Position numbers and translations under genes: made by a program. A DNA stretch of 64,000 nt from Lysobacter solisilvae (GTDB lineage: Bacteria; Pseudomonadota; Gammaproteobacteria; Xanthomonadales; Xanthomonadaceae), in NCBI RefSeq assembly GCF_016613535.2, contig NZ_CP071518.1, forward strand, positions 868,001 through 932,000. Direction: 5' to 3'. Shown here in pieces: positions 45,304 to 53,646 of this stretch. Under the pieces are notes generated by a model. It was not told the origin of the DNA, searched no databases, and saw only the letters and a list, made by a program, of their open reading frames with translations. Position 1 is the stretch's first letter. Each line of letters begins with the position of its first letter.

Positions 45304-46302
45304 TCAGGCCGCCGCGTCGGCCGCCGCGGCCAGGCGGTCGGCTACCCAGCGCTCGGCGAAGCCCTCCAGGCTGGCGCCTTCCAGGAACCCGCAGTGCCCG
45401 CCCCAGCGGGCGATCTCCAGCTGGGCGTTGGGGGGCAGTTGCAGGGCGCCGAAGTCCGCGACCGGGATGACCGGGTCGTCGGCCGAGGTCAGGATGCTGG
45501 CCGGCACGCTCAGCCCGGCCAGGCGGCTGCCGGCGATGGCGTACCCGTCGAAGTAGCGGTCCAGGGTGCCGAAGTCGGTGTGGCGCTCGACCAGCCACTG
45601 GGTGAGCGGGCGCATCCGCAGGCCCAGCACGTCGTCGTCCAGTTCGAACTGGTTCGGGAACAGCGCCCGCTTGCGCTGCAGCGAGTGCCGCCACTTGCGG
45701 TGGAAGTACCAGTAGTACAGCGGGAAGCCGCGCTCCATCTCCTCCATCGTGCGCGCCGGGTCGAGCACCGGGCACACCGCCGCCACGTGCGCGATCGCCA
45801 GCCCGGCGGTGGGCGCGCGCAGCGCCAGGCGCAGGGCGAAGTTGCCGCCCAGTGAATAGCCGGCCACCAGCAGCGGGCGCCGCCCGAATCGCAGGGCCAC
45901 TTCGCGCGCCGCGTACACGACCTCGTCGATGCGGTTGGAGTGGAAGATGCCTTCGTTGAGGTGGTGGGTGTCGCCGTGGTCGCGGAAGTTCAGGCGGAAC
46001 ACCTCGAACCCGCGCCGCAACAGCTGGGCCGCGGTCAGCCGCATGTAGCTCGAATCGACCGAGCCTTCCCAGCCGTGCAGCAGCAGCACGAGGCCGCGCG
46101 CGGGCATGCCGGCCACGACGCTGTGCAGGCCCTGCAGGCGCACGCCGTCGCCGCCGTCGATCAGGTGCGCGGTGGTGGTCGCGCCGCAGCCCGCCAGCCG
46201 GGCCTCGCCGCGGCGCCGGCGCTGCGGCGCGCTGCCCAGCACGGACTGGACATGGGCGTTTCGCAGCCAGCGCGGGGGCTGGTAGTCGGCGGCGGTGAGC
46301 AT
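45304..46302 (-). CDS. YheT-like alpha/beta hydrolase
   Basis: The 332-residue protein begins YQPPRWLRNAHVQSVLGS, typical of the YheT/EMB8 hydrolase group. LVLLLHGWEGSVDSSYM, FRLNFRDHGDTHHLNEG, the nucleophile elbow VAGYSLGGNFAL, the acid in LTSADDPVIPV and the histidine in RWGGHCGFLEG follow. The family hydrolyses esters; its natural substrate is not known. No signal peptide is seen. It is followed after about 130 bp by the TPR/sulfotransferase-like gene on the same strand. Confidence 0.9.
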   Translation of the reverse strand: MLTAADYQPPRWLRNAHVQSVLGSAPQRRRRGEARLAGCGATTTAHLIDGGDGVRLQGLHSVVAGMPARGLVLLLHGWEGSVDSSYMRLTAAQLLRRGFEVFRLNFRDHGDTHHLNEGIFHSNRIDEVVYAAREVALRFGRRPLLVAGYSLGGNFALRLALRAPTAGLAIAHVAAVCPVLDPARTMEEMERGFPLYYWYFHRKWRHSLQRKRALFPNQFELDDDVLGLRMRPLTQWLVERHTDFGTLDRYFDGYAIAGSRLAGLSVPASILTSADDPVIPVADFGALQLPPNAQLEIARWGGHCGFLEGASLEGFAERWVADRLAAAADAAA

Positions 46303-46419
46303 TCGTGCGGGGGAGGAATCGATGGCGTGTGCGTCGAGGGGTCTTACCCGATCCTAACGTGGTCGGGGCCGCACATCGGCGGCCTTCCCGGCGCCGCGAA
46401 GCGGGCGCGTCGGCCGGGT

Positions 46420-47235
46420 TCAGTCGACGGGGAGGCCCATCGCCTGTGCGATCCGGGCGCGGGCCAGTTCGGCGATGCGGCGCCGGCCCTGGGCGTCACC
46501 GGGCGCGATGGGCTCCAGGAAGTGCACTTCGGCGACGCGGCCCGGCTCGCCCAGCAGGCGGACGAAATTGGCGAAGAAGCTCTCGCGCGGCTGGAAGGCG
46601 ACGATGTGCTGCGCGTTGCCGCCCTGCCCGTAGAGCAGGGCCACCGGCTGCACCGGCACGCCGGCCTCCACCGCCGCCAGGAAGATCCGGGCGTGGAACG
46701 GGCCCAGTTCGCGCCCCCCGCGGGTGCCGCCCTCGGGAAACACGCCCACGCTGCGTCCGCCGCGCAGCCGGCCCAGCATCTCGTGCAGGACGCCGCCCAG
46801 CGATTCGGTGCTGCCGCGGGCGTGGAAGATGGTCTCGCCGCGCTGCGCCAGCCAGCCGACCACCGGCCAGCTCTGGATCTCGCGCTTGGCGACGAAGCCC
46901 ATCATGCGCTGGCTGTGCAGGGTCTCGATGTCGATCCAGCTGACGTGGTTGGCCACGAACATCGCCGCGCCCGGCAGCGGCGTGCCGTAGCGGCGCATGC
47001 GGAAGCCGAACACGCGCATCAGCCCCGCCGACCAGGCGCGGATCACCCGATAGTCCAGCGATTCCCCGCCCCAGCGCACGCGCGCCACCAGCGGCGTGGT
47101 CAGCAGCATCGCCAGCGGCAGGTCGATCAGGATGTGCCAGGCCAGCAGCGGCAGGCGGTAGCAGTAGCGAAACGCGCGGGCCGCGCGCGCCCCGGTGGGC
47201 GCTGCGGCGCCAGCGGAGGGGGACGGCGCGGTCAT
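46420..47235 (-). CDS. Lysophospholipid (1-acyl-glycerol-3-phosphate) acyltransferase family protein
   Basis: The 271-residue protein has the PlsC blocks: the catalytic NHVSWID (the NH-x4-D pattern), then GFVAKREIQSWPVVGWLA, the block III FPEGGTRGG and a block IV-like VPVQPVALLY. A hydrophobic segment (LLAWHILIDLPLAMLLTTPLV, about residues 30-50) anchors it in the inner membrane. It likely transfers an acyl chain to lysophosphatidate or a related lipid; whether it is the main PlsC or an OlsA-type paralogue (ornithine lipid) cannot be told. Confidence 0.88.
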   Translation of the reverse strand: MTAPSPSAGAAAPTGARAARAFRYCYRLPLLAWHILIDLPLAMLLTTPLVARVRWGGESLDYRVIRAWSAGLMRVFGFRMRRYGTPLPGAAMFVANHVSWIDIETLHSQRMMGFVAKREIQSWPVVGWLAQRGETIFHARGSTESLGGVLHEMLGRLRGGRSVGVFPEGGTRGGRELGPFHARIFLAAVEAGVPVQPVALLYGQGGNAQHIVAFQPRESFFANFVRLLGEPGRVAEVHFLEPIAPGDAQGRRRIAELARARIAQAMGLPVD

Positions 47236-47539
47236 GGGCCGGAACGATACCGAAGCGGGCGGGGTTTGTAGAGCGCGGCGTGCGGCGCCGACATCGGGCC
47301 GCGGCCGCTTGCGCGCGCAGGCAGGACGCCGCGGCGGGATCGGCGGCGTCCGTCCGTCACCACGTGCGGCGGCGCACGGGGATGGATTGGCCGGGATTGC
47401 TCCCCGCCGGAGCGCTTCAGCGCTTCAGTGGGATTGCTTGAGTGGGCGCGCACTGGTGAGAGCGGCTGACGGCGGGCAATCGGGCCATGGCGCGGGCTCG
47501 CCGCGGGTTCGGCGGATCAAGGGCCCCGCTGGCGGCCGG
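47236..47539. other. Intergenic stretch without a recognised feature
   Basis: These 304 bases separate the acyltransferase and thioesterase genes on the same strand. No frame, hairpin with T-run or promoter stood out. Confidence 0.5.
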
Positions 47540-48001
47540 TCAGGCCGCCGGCCGCGGCACCACCGCCAGGGTGAGGCGCGAGATGCAGACCAGCTTGCCG
47601 CGTGCATCCTCGATGCGGATTTCCCAGACCTGGGTGCTGGCGCCCACATGCAGGGCGCGCGCGGTGCCGGTGACCAGGCCCTCGCGCACGCCGCGGACGT
47701 GGTTGGCGTTGATCTCGATCCCCACCACCCCCTTGCCCTGCGGCGCGCACAGCCCGCCCGCCGTGCTGCCCAGGGTTTCGGCCAGCAGCACCGAGGCTCC
47801 GCCGTGCAGCAAGCCGTAGGGCTGCCGCGTCCGCGCATCCACCGGCATGGTGCCGCGCAGGTAATCGGGGCCGATCTCGGTGAAGTGGATGCCGAGGGGT
47901 TCCATCGCCGTGTCCCTGGACATGGCGTTGAGCTCGGCAAGGGTGGTTTCGCCGCGGAACAGCGGCCGGGCATCGAGACGGGGTTCGGTGGGCTGGGTCA
48001 T
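47540..48001 (-). CDS. PaaI-type hotdog thioesterase
   Basis: The 153-residue protein has the hotdog thioesterase layout: AMEPLGIHFTEIGPDYLRGTM, the central-helix motif YGLLHGGASVLLAETLGS with its HGG active-site turn, and VVGIEINANHVRGVREGLV. The family (YdiI/MenI, PaaI) hydrolyses acyl-CoA, for example in menaquinone synthesis or phenylacetate breakdown; the substrate is open. The start at 48001 (MTQPTEPRLDARPLF) was chosen over upstream codons because it starts the conserved part. Confidence 0.88.
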   Translation of the reverse strand: MTQPTEPRLDARPLFRGETTLAELNAMSRDTAMEPLGIHFTEIGPDYLRGTMPVDARTRQPYGLLHGGASVLLAETLGSTAGGLCAPQGKGVVGIEINANHVRGVREGLVTGTARALHVGASTQVWEIRIEDARGKLVCISRLTLAVVPRPAA

Positions 48002-48096
48002 CCGGGGACGATAGCGTCCGTCGGCTTGACCGGCCAGCGCGCAGGCAGGGGAGGAGCGCTGCGCGCCGGCCGGGGCCGGGCCCACCGAGAGAGACG

Positions 48097-48294
48097 TCAG
48101 GCGCAGCGGAAGAACGGCTGGGCCCAGTTGGAGGTGTAGCGGCGGTTGCTGGCGTAGCCGCTGGAGTTGCCGTAGCCAACGCCGAAGTCGCGTTCGCGGT
48201 GCAGGTGGCGGACCGGGGCGGCGCCTTCGGCGGCCGGGGGGGTCGAGGAAGCCGGGTTGGGGGCCGGGCGGGTCTGGAGGGTGCGGGTGTTCAT
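48097..48294 (-). CDS. Small peptide with C-terminal FRCA module, copy 1
   Basis: The 65-residue peptide shares a 33-residue C-terminal module with the next gene: HRERDFGVGYG-N-SSGYA-S-NRRY, six variable residues, then P-F-FRCA at the end. The N-terminus MNTRTLQTRPAP is also related, but the middle (PASSTPPAAEGAAPV) is not. No signal peptide or membrane helix is visible; the peptide is basic and rich in Gly, Tyr and Arg. A GAGAGA ribosome site precedes the ATG. Tandem duplication with conservation concentrated at the C-terminus, ending in a single Cys, is reminiscent of precursor peptides, but no modification enzyme is adjacent. I do not recognise the family. Confidence 0.7.
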   Translation of the reverse strand: MNTRTLQTRPAPNPASSTPPAAEGAAPVRHLHRERDFGVGYGNSSGYASNRRYTSNWAQPFFRCA

Positions 48295-48358
48295 GGTGAT
48301 CTCTCGGGCGGACGTGGCGGTGGGGGAAGACGACGCGACAACCCTTTGGGTGTGCGCG

Positions 48359-48544
48359 TCAGGCGCAGCGGAACAGCGGCTTGAACGGGGAGTTGGCGTA
48401 GCGGCGGTTGGTGGCATAGCCGCTGGAGCTGCCGTAGCCGACGCCGAAGTCGCGTTCACGATGCTGGCGGACCGGGGTGAACAGGACGGCGGGGGCGATC
48501 TTGGCCGGGGCCGGGGTGCGGGTCTGGAGGTTGAAAACGTTCAT
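48359..48544 (-). CDS. Small peptide with C-terminal FRCA module, copy 2
   Basis: The 61-residue peptide begins MNVFNLQTRTPAPAK and ends with the same module as its neighbour: HRERDFGVGYG-S-SSGYA-T-NRRY, six variable residues, then P-L-FRCA. It has a good AGGAG ribosome site and lies 64 bp upstream of copy 1 on the same strand, so the two probably form an operon. The only cysteine in each peptide is the penultimate residue. A palindrome at 48580-48599 lies 36 bp upstream and may be its operator. Function unknown. Confidence 0.72.
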   Translation of the reverse strand: MNVFNLQTRTPAPAKIAPAVLFTPVRQHRERDFGVGYGSSSGYATNRRYANSPFKPLFRCA

Positions 48545-48579
48545 GGGAAACTCCTGGGGCGGGCGGGGTGTGACTCGGT

Positions 48580-48599
48580 GTGTTGGTAAAGTACAACAC
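48580..48599. promoter_or_regulatory. Palindrome upstream of the small-peptide genes
   Basis: GTGTTG-N8-CAACAC is a perfect 6-bp dyad in an AT-richer patch, just upstream of the copy 2 start. It looks like an operator for a dimeric regulator; the identity is unknown. Confidence 0.45.
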
Positions 48600-48745
48600 C
48601 AATTCGATTCCGCCATGGGCCGGAAGTCACCCCACCGAAGACCTACTGCGCCTGCCGGTGGAAGCCCCGCGGAACTCCATGATTCAGATGCGTTTTTCGC
48701 CCAGACCGTTGCCATGACTGATGGCATGGGCGCGCAAGGTGCCTC

Positions 48746-48864
48746 CCGGGCCACGCCGCCAATGACCGCGCCGCCGCGCGTTGCGTCCCTCAAACCCCCG
48801 CCGAGAACGCTCGCCCGCGGCCCCGGGCCACGCCGCCAATGACCGCGCCGCCGCGCGCTGCGTG
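48746..48864. repeat. 42-bp direct repeat, two copies
   Basis: Copies at 48746-48787 and 48823-48864 share CCCGGGCCACGCCGCCAATG and the rest with a single T/C difference. Their starts are 77 bp apart. Confidence 0.85.
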
Positions 48865-48981
48865 GGCAAGACCAAACGCTCGCCCCCAGATCAAAAGCGC
48901 CATCGCACCCGGCTACCGGCCCACAAATGTGGCCTTCCAGTTCGCCCCGCCGGCCCTCGCACGGGCCCTCTTGGTGCGCAG

Positions 48982-49324
48982 CCGGACGGACCGGCATGCG
49001 CGCGCGGACCGATTGGGTGCGCCGCCGGACGGCCGGCATGCGCGCGCGGGCCGATTGGGTGCACCGCCGGACGGACCGGCATGCGCGCGCGGACCGTTTT
49101 GGCCCACCGTCGGACGGCCGGCATGCACGCGCGGACCGTATTGGCGAACCGGCGCACCGGCCGGTGCCAACGCGCGGACGGTTTTGGCGAACTGTCGGAC
49201 GGACCGGTGTGAACCCGCGGACCAATTTGGCGAACTGCCGGACGGACCGGGTCCATACGCGGGCCGGCGTGGCGCACTGCCGGACGGGCCGCGGTCGACC
49301 CGCGGGCCTGCTGGCGAACCGCCG
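48982..49324. repeat. Minisatellite, eight degenerate copies of a unit of about 43 bp
   Basis: Units start near 48982, 49025, 49067, 49110, 49149, 49195, 49238 and 49280. Each begins (C/T)CGGACGG-(A)CCGG, followed by a more variable CATGCGCGCGCGGACC-like part and a T-rich TTGG core. Unit length is 39-46 bp and mostly not a multiple of three, which argues against coding in either strand. Confidence 0.85.
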
Positions 49325-49334
49325 CGCGCTGCCC

Positions 49335-51380
49335 CTAAAGGATCGGCGCCAGCCCCGCGCCGAAGGCGGTGAAGATCCGCGTGGTGATCGACTTCAGGCC
49401 GAGATTGACTTCGGGGAAGTCGCCGACCGCGCGGTAGCAGTCGCGGAAGCGTTTGTGGTCGATCGGCAGCGGCGCCGGGCAACGGGGCCCGGGCGTGAAT
49501 TCGTAGCTGATGGCGTAACGCACCGGCCACAGGTCGAACAGCGGCAGGTGTTCGGACGCCTTGCCCAGCGAGTACTCCAGGCCGGAGAACACCGGCGCCT
49601 TCTCGCGCGGCGCGATCACCCACGCATTTTCCGGCGCGATGTCGCGGCGGATGCTGTCGGCCAGCATCGCGGCGAACACCGGGTCCTCGATCATCACCGC
49701 GCTCTCGGTGTTGTAGTGGTCGCCGCGCGGATCGAAGTTGTGCGTGCCCACCACGCCGACGCGGCGGTCGATGACCAGCGACTTGGCGTGCAGGCCCACG
49801 CGCACACCGGCGCGCTTAAGCGGCACCGGCTCGTTGACGCGCCGGCGCGTGTAGCGCTTGGCGGCCTGCTCGCTCGACAGCGGGGCGCGGTAGCGCGTGC
49901 GCGTCATCGCGGCGCGCGGGTCGTCGATGTCGTTGCGCGACTGGCGCACGGGGGCAGGCGGCGGTGACGCACGGTGCGGGGCACGGTACGGGTAGGGCGC
50001 CGCGGACGAACCCGGCCCCGGCATGGCCAGCGCCTCGGCCGGTCCGTGGCCCGGCGTCGGCGTGGGTTCGTCGAGGGGCGCGCCGGTCGCCGCCAGGTCG
50101 ATCGGGGCGTCCAGCGGGAAGGGCTTGTATTCGTAGATGTGGAAGCCGAAGTCGCGCAGGTAGCGGCGCTTGTACTTGTAGGACAGCGCGTAGGCGATGA
50201 AGGCGTCGGTCGCGGCCAGCGAATTGGTCGACACGATCACCCGCGGGTGCTCCGGCCGGTCGTGCAGGCGGCGGAACATGTCCTGCGCCGGTTTGGACAG
50301 CACCAGGTAGGGCGTCTGCAGCAGCACTTCGTTCTGCGCGCTCTCGATCAGCTCGCGCAGGGATTCCGAACTCCAGCGCTGGCCGGCGCCGGCGCGGTCC
50401 TGCTTGGCCGGCTTGTCGGAGATGTACTGGACTGGGCCCACCGGCAGCGCGTGGACGGCCAGGCGCGCCTGCACCTGCCCGGCGTCGGCGGCCAGGGCCT
50501 GCATCGCAGCGGCCCGCGCCGGACGCTCGTAGTCCGGCGCCGGCAGGCGCGGCACGCCCGCGCCGAGCAGGCGCTTGCCCACGTCGCGCAGGTGGTGCGC
50601 CGGCACACTGCGCGCGTCGTTCCAGAAGGCGCCGAAATCCGCGTCCATGGTGGCGGCCACGGGACCGGCGACGAGCAGGTCGCGGTCGCGGAAATTGAAC
50701 TGCGGATCCCAGTCGTAATAGTCGTTCTGGTAGTTGCGCCCGCCGGTGATGCCGACCAGCCCGTCGACCAGCAGCATCTTGGAATGCATGCGCTGGTTGA
50801 GCTGGCGCCAGCAGCAGGCGGCGGCGACGGCGTACTGCGGGTAGTTGATGCGTGCGCGGCCGAGCACGGGGTTGTACAGCCGCACTTCCAGGTTCGCGTG
50901 CGCGGCCGACAGCGCGGCCAGCGTGTCCACGCGGCGCAGCGCCGACAGCTGGTCCATCAGCACGCGCACGCGCACGCCGCGGCGCGCGGCCTGGATCAGT
51001 TCGTCCAGCACCAGGCGGCCGGCGTCGTCCTCGTCGAAGATGTAGGTCTGCAGGTCGATGCTCTGCTGCGCGCCGCGGATCAGGTCCAGCCGCGCCAGCA
51101 TCGCGTCGGGGCCGTTGTCGATGATCAGCGCGTAGTGGCGCGGCGCATCCACCGCGGACTGGCGCAGCGCATCGGTGCCCAGCGCGCGCAGCGGCGAGGG
51201 CTGGGCGCAGCGGTCCGGCGCCAGGCAGGCGACGTCGGTGGGACGGGCCGACGCGATCACCGCGTCGACGCGCTCACGCTGCACGCCCGACAGGCTCGAG
51301 CAGGCCGACAGGCCCAGCACCAGCGCGGCGACCACGCCGCGGGCCCAGGCGTTGCGCAGGGTGGGCAGCGGGGCGATCAC
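49335..51380 (-). CDS. Phospholipase D-like (cardiolipin synthase-type) lipoprotein
   Basis: The 681-residue protein has a lipobox (GLSAC, Cys27) and two HKD motifs: HSKMLLVDGLVGITGGRN and HAKSLVIDRRVGVVGTHNFD followed by RGDHYNTE. Such phosphatidyltransferase/hydrolase enzymes act on phospholipids. Between the halves, at about residues 450-520, is a Pro-rich linker (PTPTPGHGPAEALAMPGP) not typical of the family. The GTG at 51380 overlaps the TGA of the YceI gene (GTGA), giving coupled translation and putting the lipobox at the N-terminus. The gene ends next to a minisatellite. Confidence 0.88.
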   Translation of the reverse strand: MIAPLPTLRNAWARGVVAALVLGLSACSSLSGVQRERVDAVIASARPTDVACLAPDRCAQPSPLRALGTDALRQSAVDAPRHYALIIDNGPDAMLARLDLIRGAQQSIDLQTYIFDEDDAGRLVLDELIQAARRGVRVRVLMDQLSALRRVDTLAALSAAHANLEVRLYNPVLGRARINYPQYAVAAACCWRQLNQRMHSKMLLVDGLVGITGGRNYQNDYYDWDPQFNFRDRDLLVAGPVAATMDADFGAFWNDARSVPAHHLRDVGKRLLGAGVPRLPAPDYERPARAAAMQALAADAGQVQARLAVHALPVGPVQYISDKPAKQDRAGAGQRWSSESLRELIESAQNEVLLQTPYLVLSKPAQDMFRRLHDRPEHPRVIVSTNSLAATDAFIAYALSYKYKRRYLRDFGFHIYEYKPFPLDAPIDLAATGAPLDEPTPTPGHGPAEALAMPGPGSSAAPYPYRAPHRASPPPAPVRQSRNDIDDPRAAMTRTRYRAPLSSEQAAKRYTRRRVNEPVPLKRAGVRVGLHAKSLVIDRRVGVVGTHNFDPRGDHYNTESAVMIEDPVFAAMLADSIRRDIAPENAWVIAPREKAPVFSGLEYSLGKASEHLPLFDLWPVRYAISYEFTPGPRCPAPLPIDHKRFRDCYRAVGDFPEVNLGLKSITTRIFTAFGAGLAPIL

Positions 51381-52069
51381 GGGGCGCCTTCCAGCCAGCG
51401 CACGCGCAGGGTGAAGCGGACATCGTCCTGCACCGCCCAGCGCCAGGTCTGCAGGCCGTAGTCGGCGCGGTTGACGCGGCCGTACGCGACCACGTCGCAG
51501 TCGTGCGCCGGACGCGGGCAGGCGGAGGGCTTGAGGGTGAAGGTTTCCGGCTTGCTGACGCCGCGCAGGCTCAGCGTGCCGCGCAGCGGACCCCCGGCGC
51601 GGACCAGTTCGCCGACGTAGGGCTCGGAGGTGAACTCCACCCACGGATGGTGCGCGGCATCCAGGAAGCTGGGGCTGCGCGCGAACCGCGTGTAGCGATC
51701 GGACCCGGCCACTTCCACGCTGCCGGTCGCCAGCCGGATGCGCACGCGCCGGCGGCCGTCGGGCAGCGGGATCACCTCGCCTTCGTAGCGGGGGAAATTG
51801 CCGTCGACGCGCTGGCCCCAGCGGGTCCGAAGTTCGAAGCCGAAGCGGCTGTGCGCGGGATCAAGCCGGGTGGGCGCGACCGGCACGGCCGCCGGGTCGG
51901 GGCTGGTCGTGGACTCGGTCGCCGGGGCCGGGGCCTGCGCCCACGCCGGGGCCAGGCCACAGACGGCCGCCGTCAGCCCCGCCCATGCCAGGCGGCGAGC
52001 CCGGCGGGAGGGGAGGACGATCCAGGGAACGGCGCGGCGGGCGGCGCGGTGGACTGCTGTCGGAATCAC
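51377..52069 (-). CDS. YceI family periplasmic protein
   Basis: The 230-residue protein has a signal peptide ending APAWA and the YceI lipocalin-like fold. Visible are RLDPAHSRFGFELRTRWGQRVDG, FPRYEGEVIPLPDGR, VEVAGSDRYTRFARSPSFLD and AHHPWVEFTSE, followed by LRGTLSLRGVSKPETF. YceI proteins bind isoprenoid-like lipids; some respond to pH or osmotic stress. Translation probably starts at GTG 52069 with AAGGAAG upstream. It is coupled to the phospholipase D-like gene. Confidence 0.88.
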   Translation of the reverse strand: MIPTAVHRAARRAVPWIVLPSRRARRLAWAGLTAAVCGLAPAWAQAPAPATESTTSPDPAAVPVAPTRLDPAHSRFGFELRTRWGQRVDGNFPRYEGEVIPLPDGRRRVRIRLATGSVEVAGSDRYTRFARSPSFLDAAHHPWVEFTSEPYVGELVRAGGPLRGTLSLRGVSKPETFTLKPSACPRPAHDCDVVAYGRVNRADYGLQTWRWAVQDDVRFTLRVRWLEGAP

Positions 52070-52152
52070 GGCTTCCTTCGGGCGCGGGCGCGCAGGCGCC
52101 CCGGGCCGACCATTTCACCGCAGGACATGCGCACGCCGGCTGAAGCGCCCGA

Positions 52153-52629
52153 TCACGGCCACCAGAACGCGCTGAGCTGGGCCGCACCCGGCTCCAGCGC
52201 CGCGCCCGCGGGCACGGTCAACACCGCGATGCCCGCCGGCGGCATGCCGCGGTAGTCGCCCGTCTGGCCGCTGTGCAGCAGGGCGGCCAACTGTTCGAAG
52301 CCGGGGTTGTGGCCGACCATCAGCAGCCGCTCGGACTGGTTGTGCGCATCGGCCAGCGCCACCAGGGTGCCGGGCGTGGCCTCGTAGATGGACGGCTCGA
52401 TGCGCTGGTCGACGTAGCCGATCACGCCCAGCACGGCTTCCAGCGTTTCGCGCGAGCGCCGCGAGGGCGAACACAGTGCGCAGTCCGGGACCAGCTTGTT
52501 CTGCGCGAGCCAGCGGCCTGCCGCCTCGGCCTCGGCGAGCCCTTCGGCGGACAGCGGACGATCGAGGTCCGCCTGACCCGGCGCGGCCGGTTCGGCGTGG
52601 GCGTGGCGCAGCAGGATGAGTTCGCGCAT
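52153..52629 (-). CDS. sixA: Phosphohistidine phosphatase SixA
   Basis: The 158-residue protein begins MRELILLRHAHAEP, with the RHG-type motif (Arg8, His9). SPSRRSRETLEAVL and the second histidine in LLMVGHNPGFEQLA follow. It belongs to the histidine phosphatase superfamily; SixA removes phosphate from HPt proteins of phosphorelays and the Ntr phosphotransferase. It lies about 3 kb from a set of hybrid kinases on the same strand, an association that may be incidental. Confidence 0.9.
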   Translation of the reverse strand: MRELILLRHAHAEPAAPGQADLDRPLSAEGLAEAEAAGRWLAQNKLVPDCALCSPSRRSRETLEAVLGVIGYVDQRIEPSIYEATPGTLVALADAHNQSERLLMVGHNPGFEQLAALLHSGQTGDYRGMPPAGIAVLTVPAGAALEPGAAQLSAFWWP

Positions 52630-52871
52630 GTGATCTCGATAGCCGGGGGTCAGGGACGGCAACAGGGGACAGGGAACAGCGAATACGCGATCAGGTCAAC
52701 AGGGCATTCCCGCCCCACCCGGGGCGGTGGTGCCCGAACGCGGAACCGGCGCAGGGCGCGCAGGTCGGGACACGCGGGCGCGACCTGCTGGCGGGACCGA
52801 AGCGCCGGCCCCTGCATGTCGTGCCGCTTCGTCGCCGGTGTCCATGGCGCAGTCCCGGGTTCGGCGCGGCG

Positions 52872-53501
52872 TTACTTGCGCAGCCACTTAAGCAGCGACG
52901 ACCAGTCCGACTGGTGGTCGCGTACCTGCGCGGAGTGGTAGTCGAACAGGCTCTTGCCCAGCGCGGTGGTGACCACGTACGCCTGGCTGTCGCGCAGCTG
53001 CGCGACGACCGGATACGGCCAGCGCCCGAGCAGGTCCAGCGCCTGCTGGGAGACGTTGGTCCAGGGCTTGAGCTTGTTGGCCACCAGGCCCACGCGCAGC
53101 TCGCCCTTGCGCACGCGCGGATGCCTGGCCAGCGAGTCCAGGAAGGGCACGGTGGCCTCGATGTCGATCGTCGAAGGCACGATCGGCACCAGGACGGCGT
53201 CCACGCTCTGCAGGAAGGGTTCCAGGTCCTGCGCCATCGCACCGGCCGCGGCGTCGATCACCACGCGCTGCGTGTCATCGGGCACCTGCCGGCGCCAGCC
53301 CTTGTGCCGGGTGCCGTCGAGCGCCAGCACGGCGCTGTCCAGGCCGGCGCGCCGCTGGGCCCAGCGGGTGGATGAGGCCTGCGGATCGGCGTCGACGAGG
53401 GCGGTCCGCATGCCCTCCAGCGCGGACTGCGCCGCCAGGTGCGTCGCGAGCGTGGTCTTGCCCGCGCCCCCCTTGGAACTGGCCACCAACACCGTCTTCA
53501 T
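52872..53501 (-). CDS. ParA/MinD-like ATPase
   Basis: The 209-residue protein has the deviant Walker A SSKGGAGKTTLATHLAAQ (Lys in KGGAGKT), the Walker A' region TALVDADPQASSTRW and a Walker B-like VVIDAAAGA where Asp is followed by Ala. VPIVPSTIDIEATVPFLDSL follows. Such orphan ParA-like ATPases position protein complexes or plasmids; no parB or parS is nearby. The gene is downstream of the kinase operon with a 145-bp gap. Confidence 0.88.
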   Translation of the reverse strand: MKTVLVASSKGGAGKTTLATHLAAQSALEGMRTALVDADPQASSTRWAQRRAGLDSAVLALDGTRHKGWRRQVPDDTQRVVIDAAAGAMAQDLEPFLQSVDAVLVPIVPSTIDIEATVPFLDSLARHPRVRKGELRVGLVANKLKPWTNVSQQALDLLGRWPYPVVAQLRDSQAYVVTTALGKSLFDYHSAQVRDHQSDWSSLLKWLRK

Positions 53502-53646
53502 TCGCGCTCCCCGTGGACGGAAACCGCAGGGTACACCTGGGCAAGCGCGTGCGTGCGGCGCGCGCCGGGCCGGTTACCACGTACGTTCGTCATGTCCGTC
53601 ATGCCGTCCCCTTCGCGATGCCCTCGCCGCGACTTCCCGCCCTGCT

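Larger units (their letters stand above)
48545..49334. other. 790-bp gene-poor region with tandem repeats
   Basis: This region lies between the small-peptide genes and the phospholipase D-like gene. It contains a palindrome (48580-48599), a 42-bp direct repeat (48746 and 48823) and an eight-unit minisatellite (48982-49324). Open frames through it are repeat-driven shadows without ribosome sites. Confidence 0.7.

Noticed and set aside
48982..49324. CRISPR array
   Set aside because: The repeats are contiguous and degenerate, with no unique spacers and no cas genes nearby.
48781..49372. Arg/Gly-rich repeat protein encoded by the minisatellite
   Set aside because: The unit lengths (39-46 bp) shift the frame, there is no ribosome site, and both strands show similar open frames.
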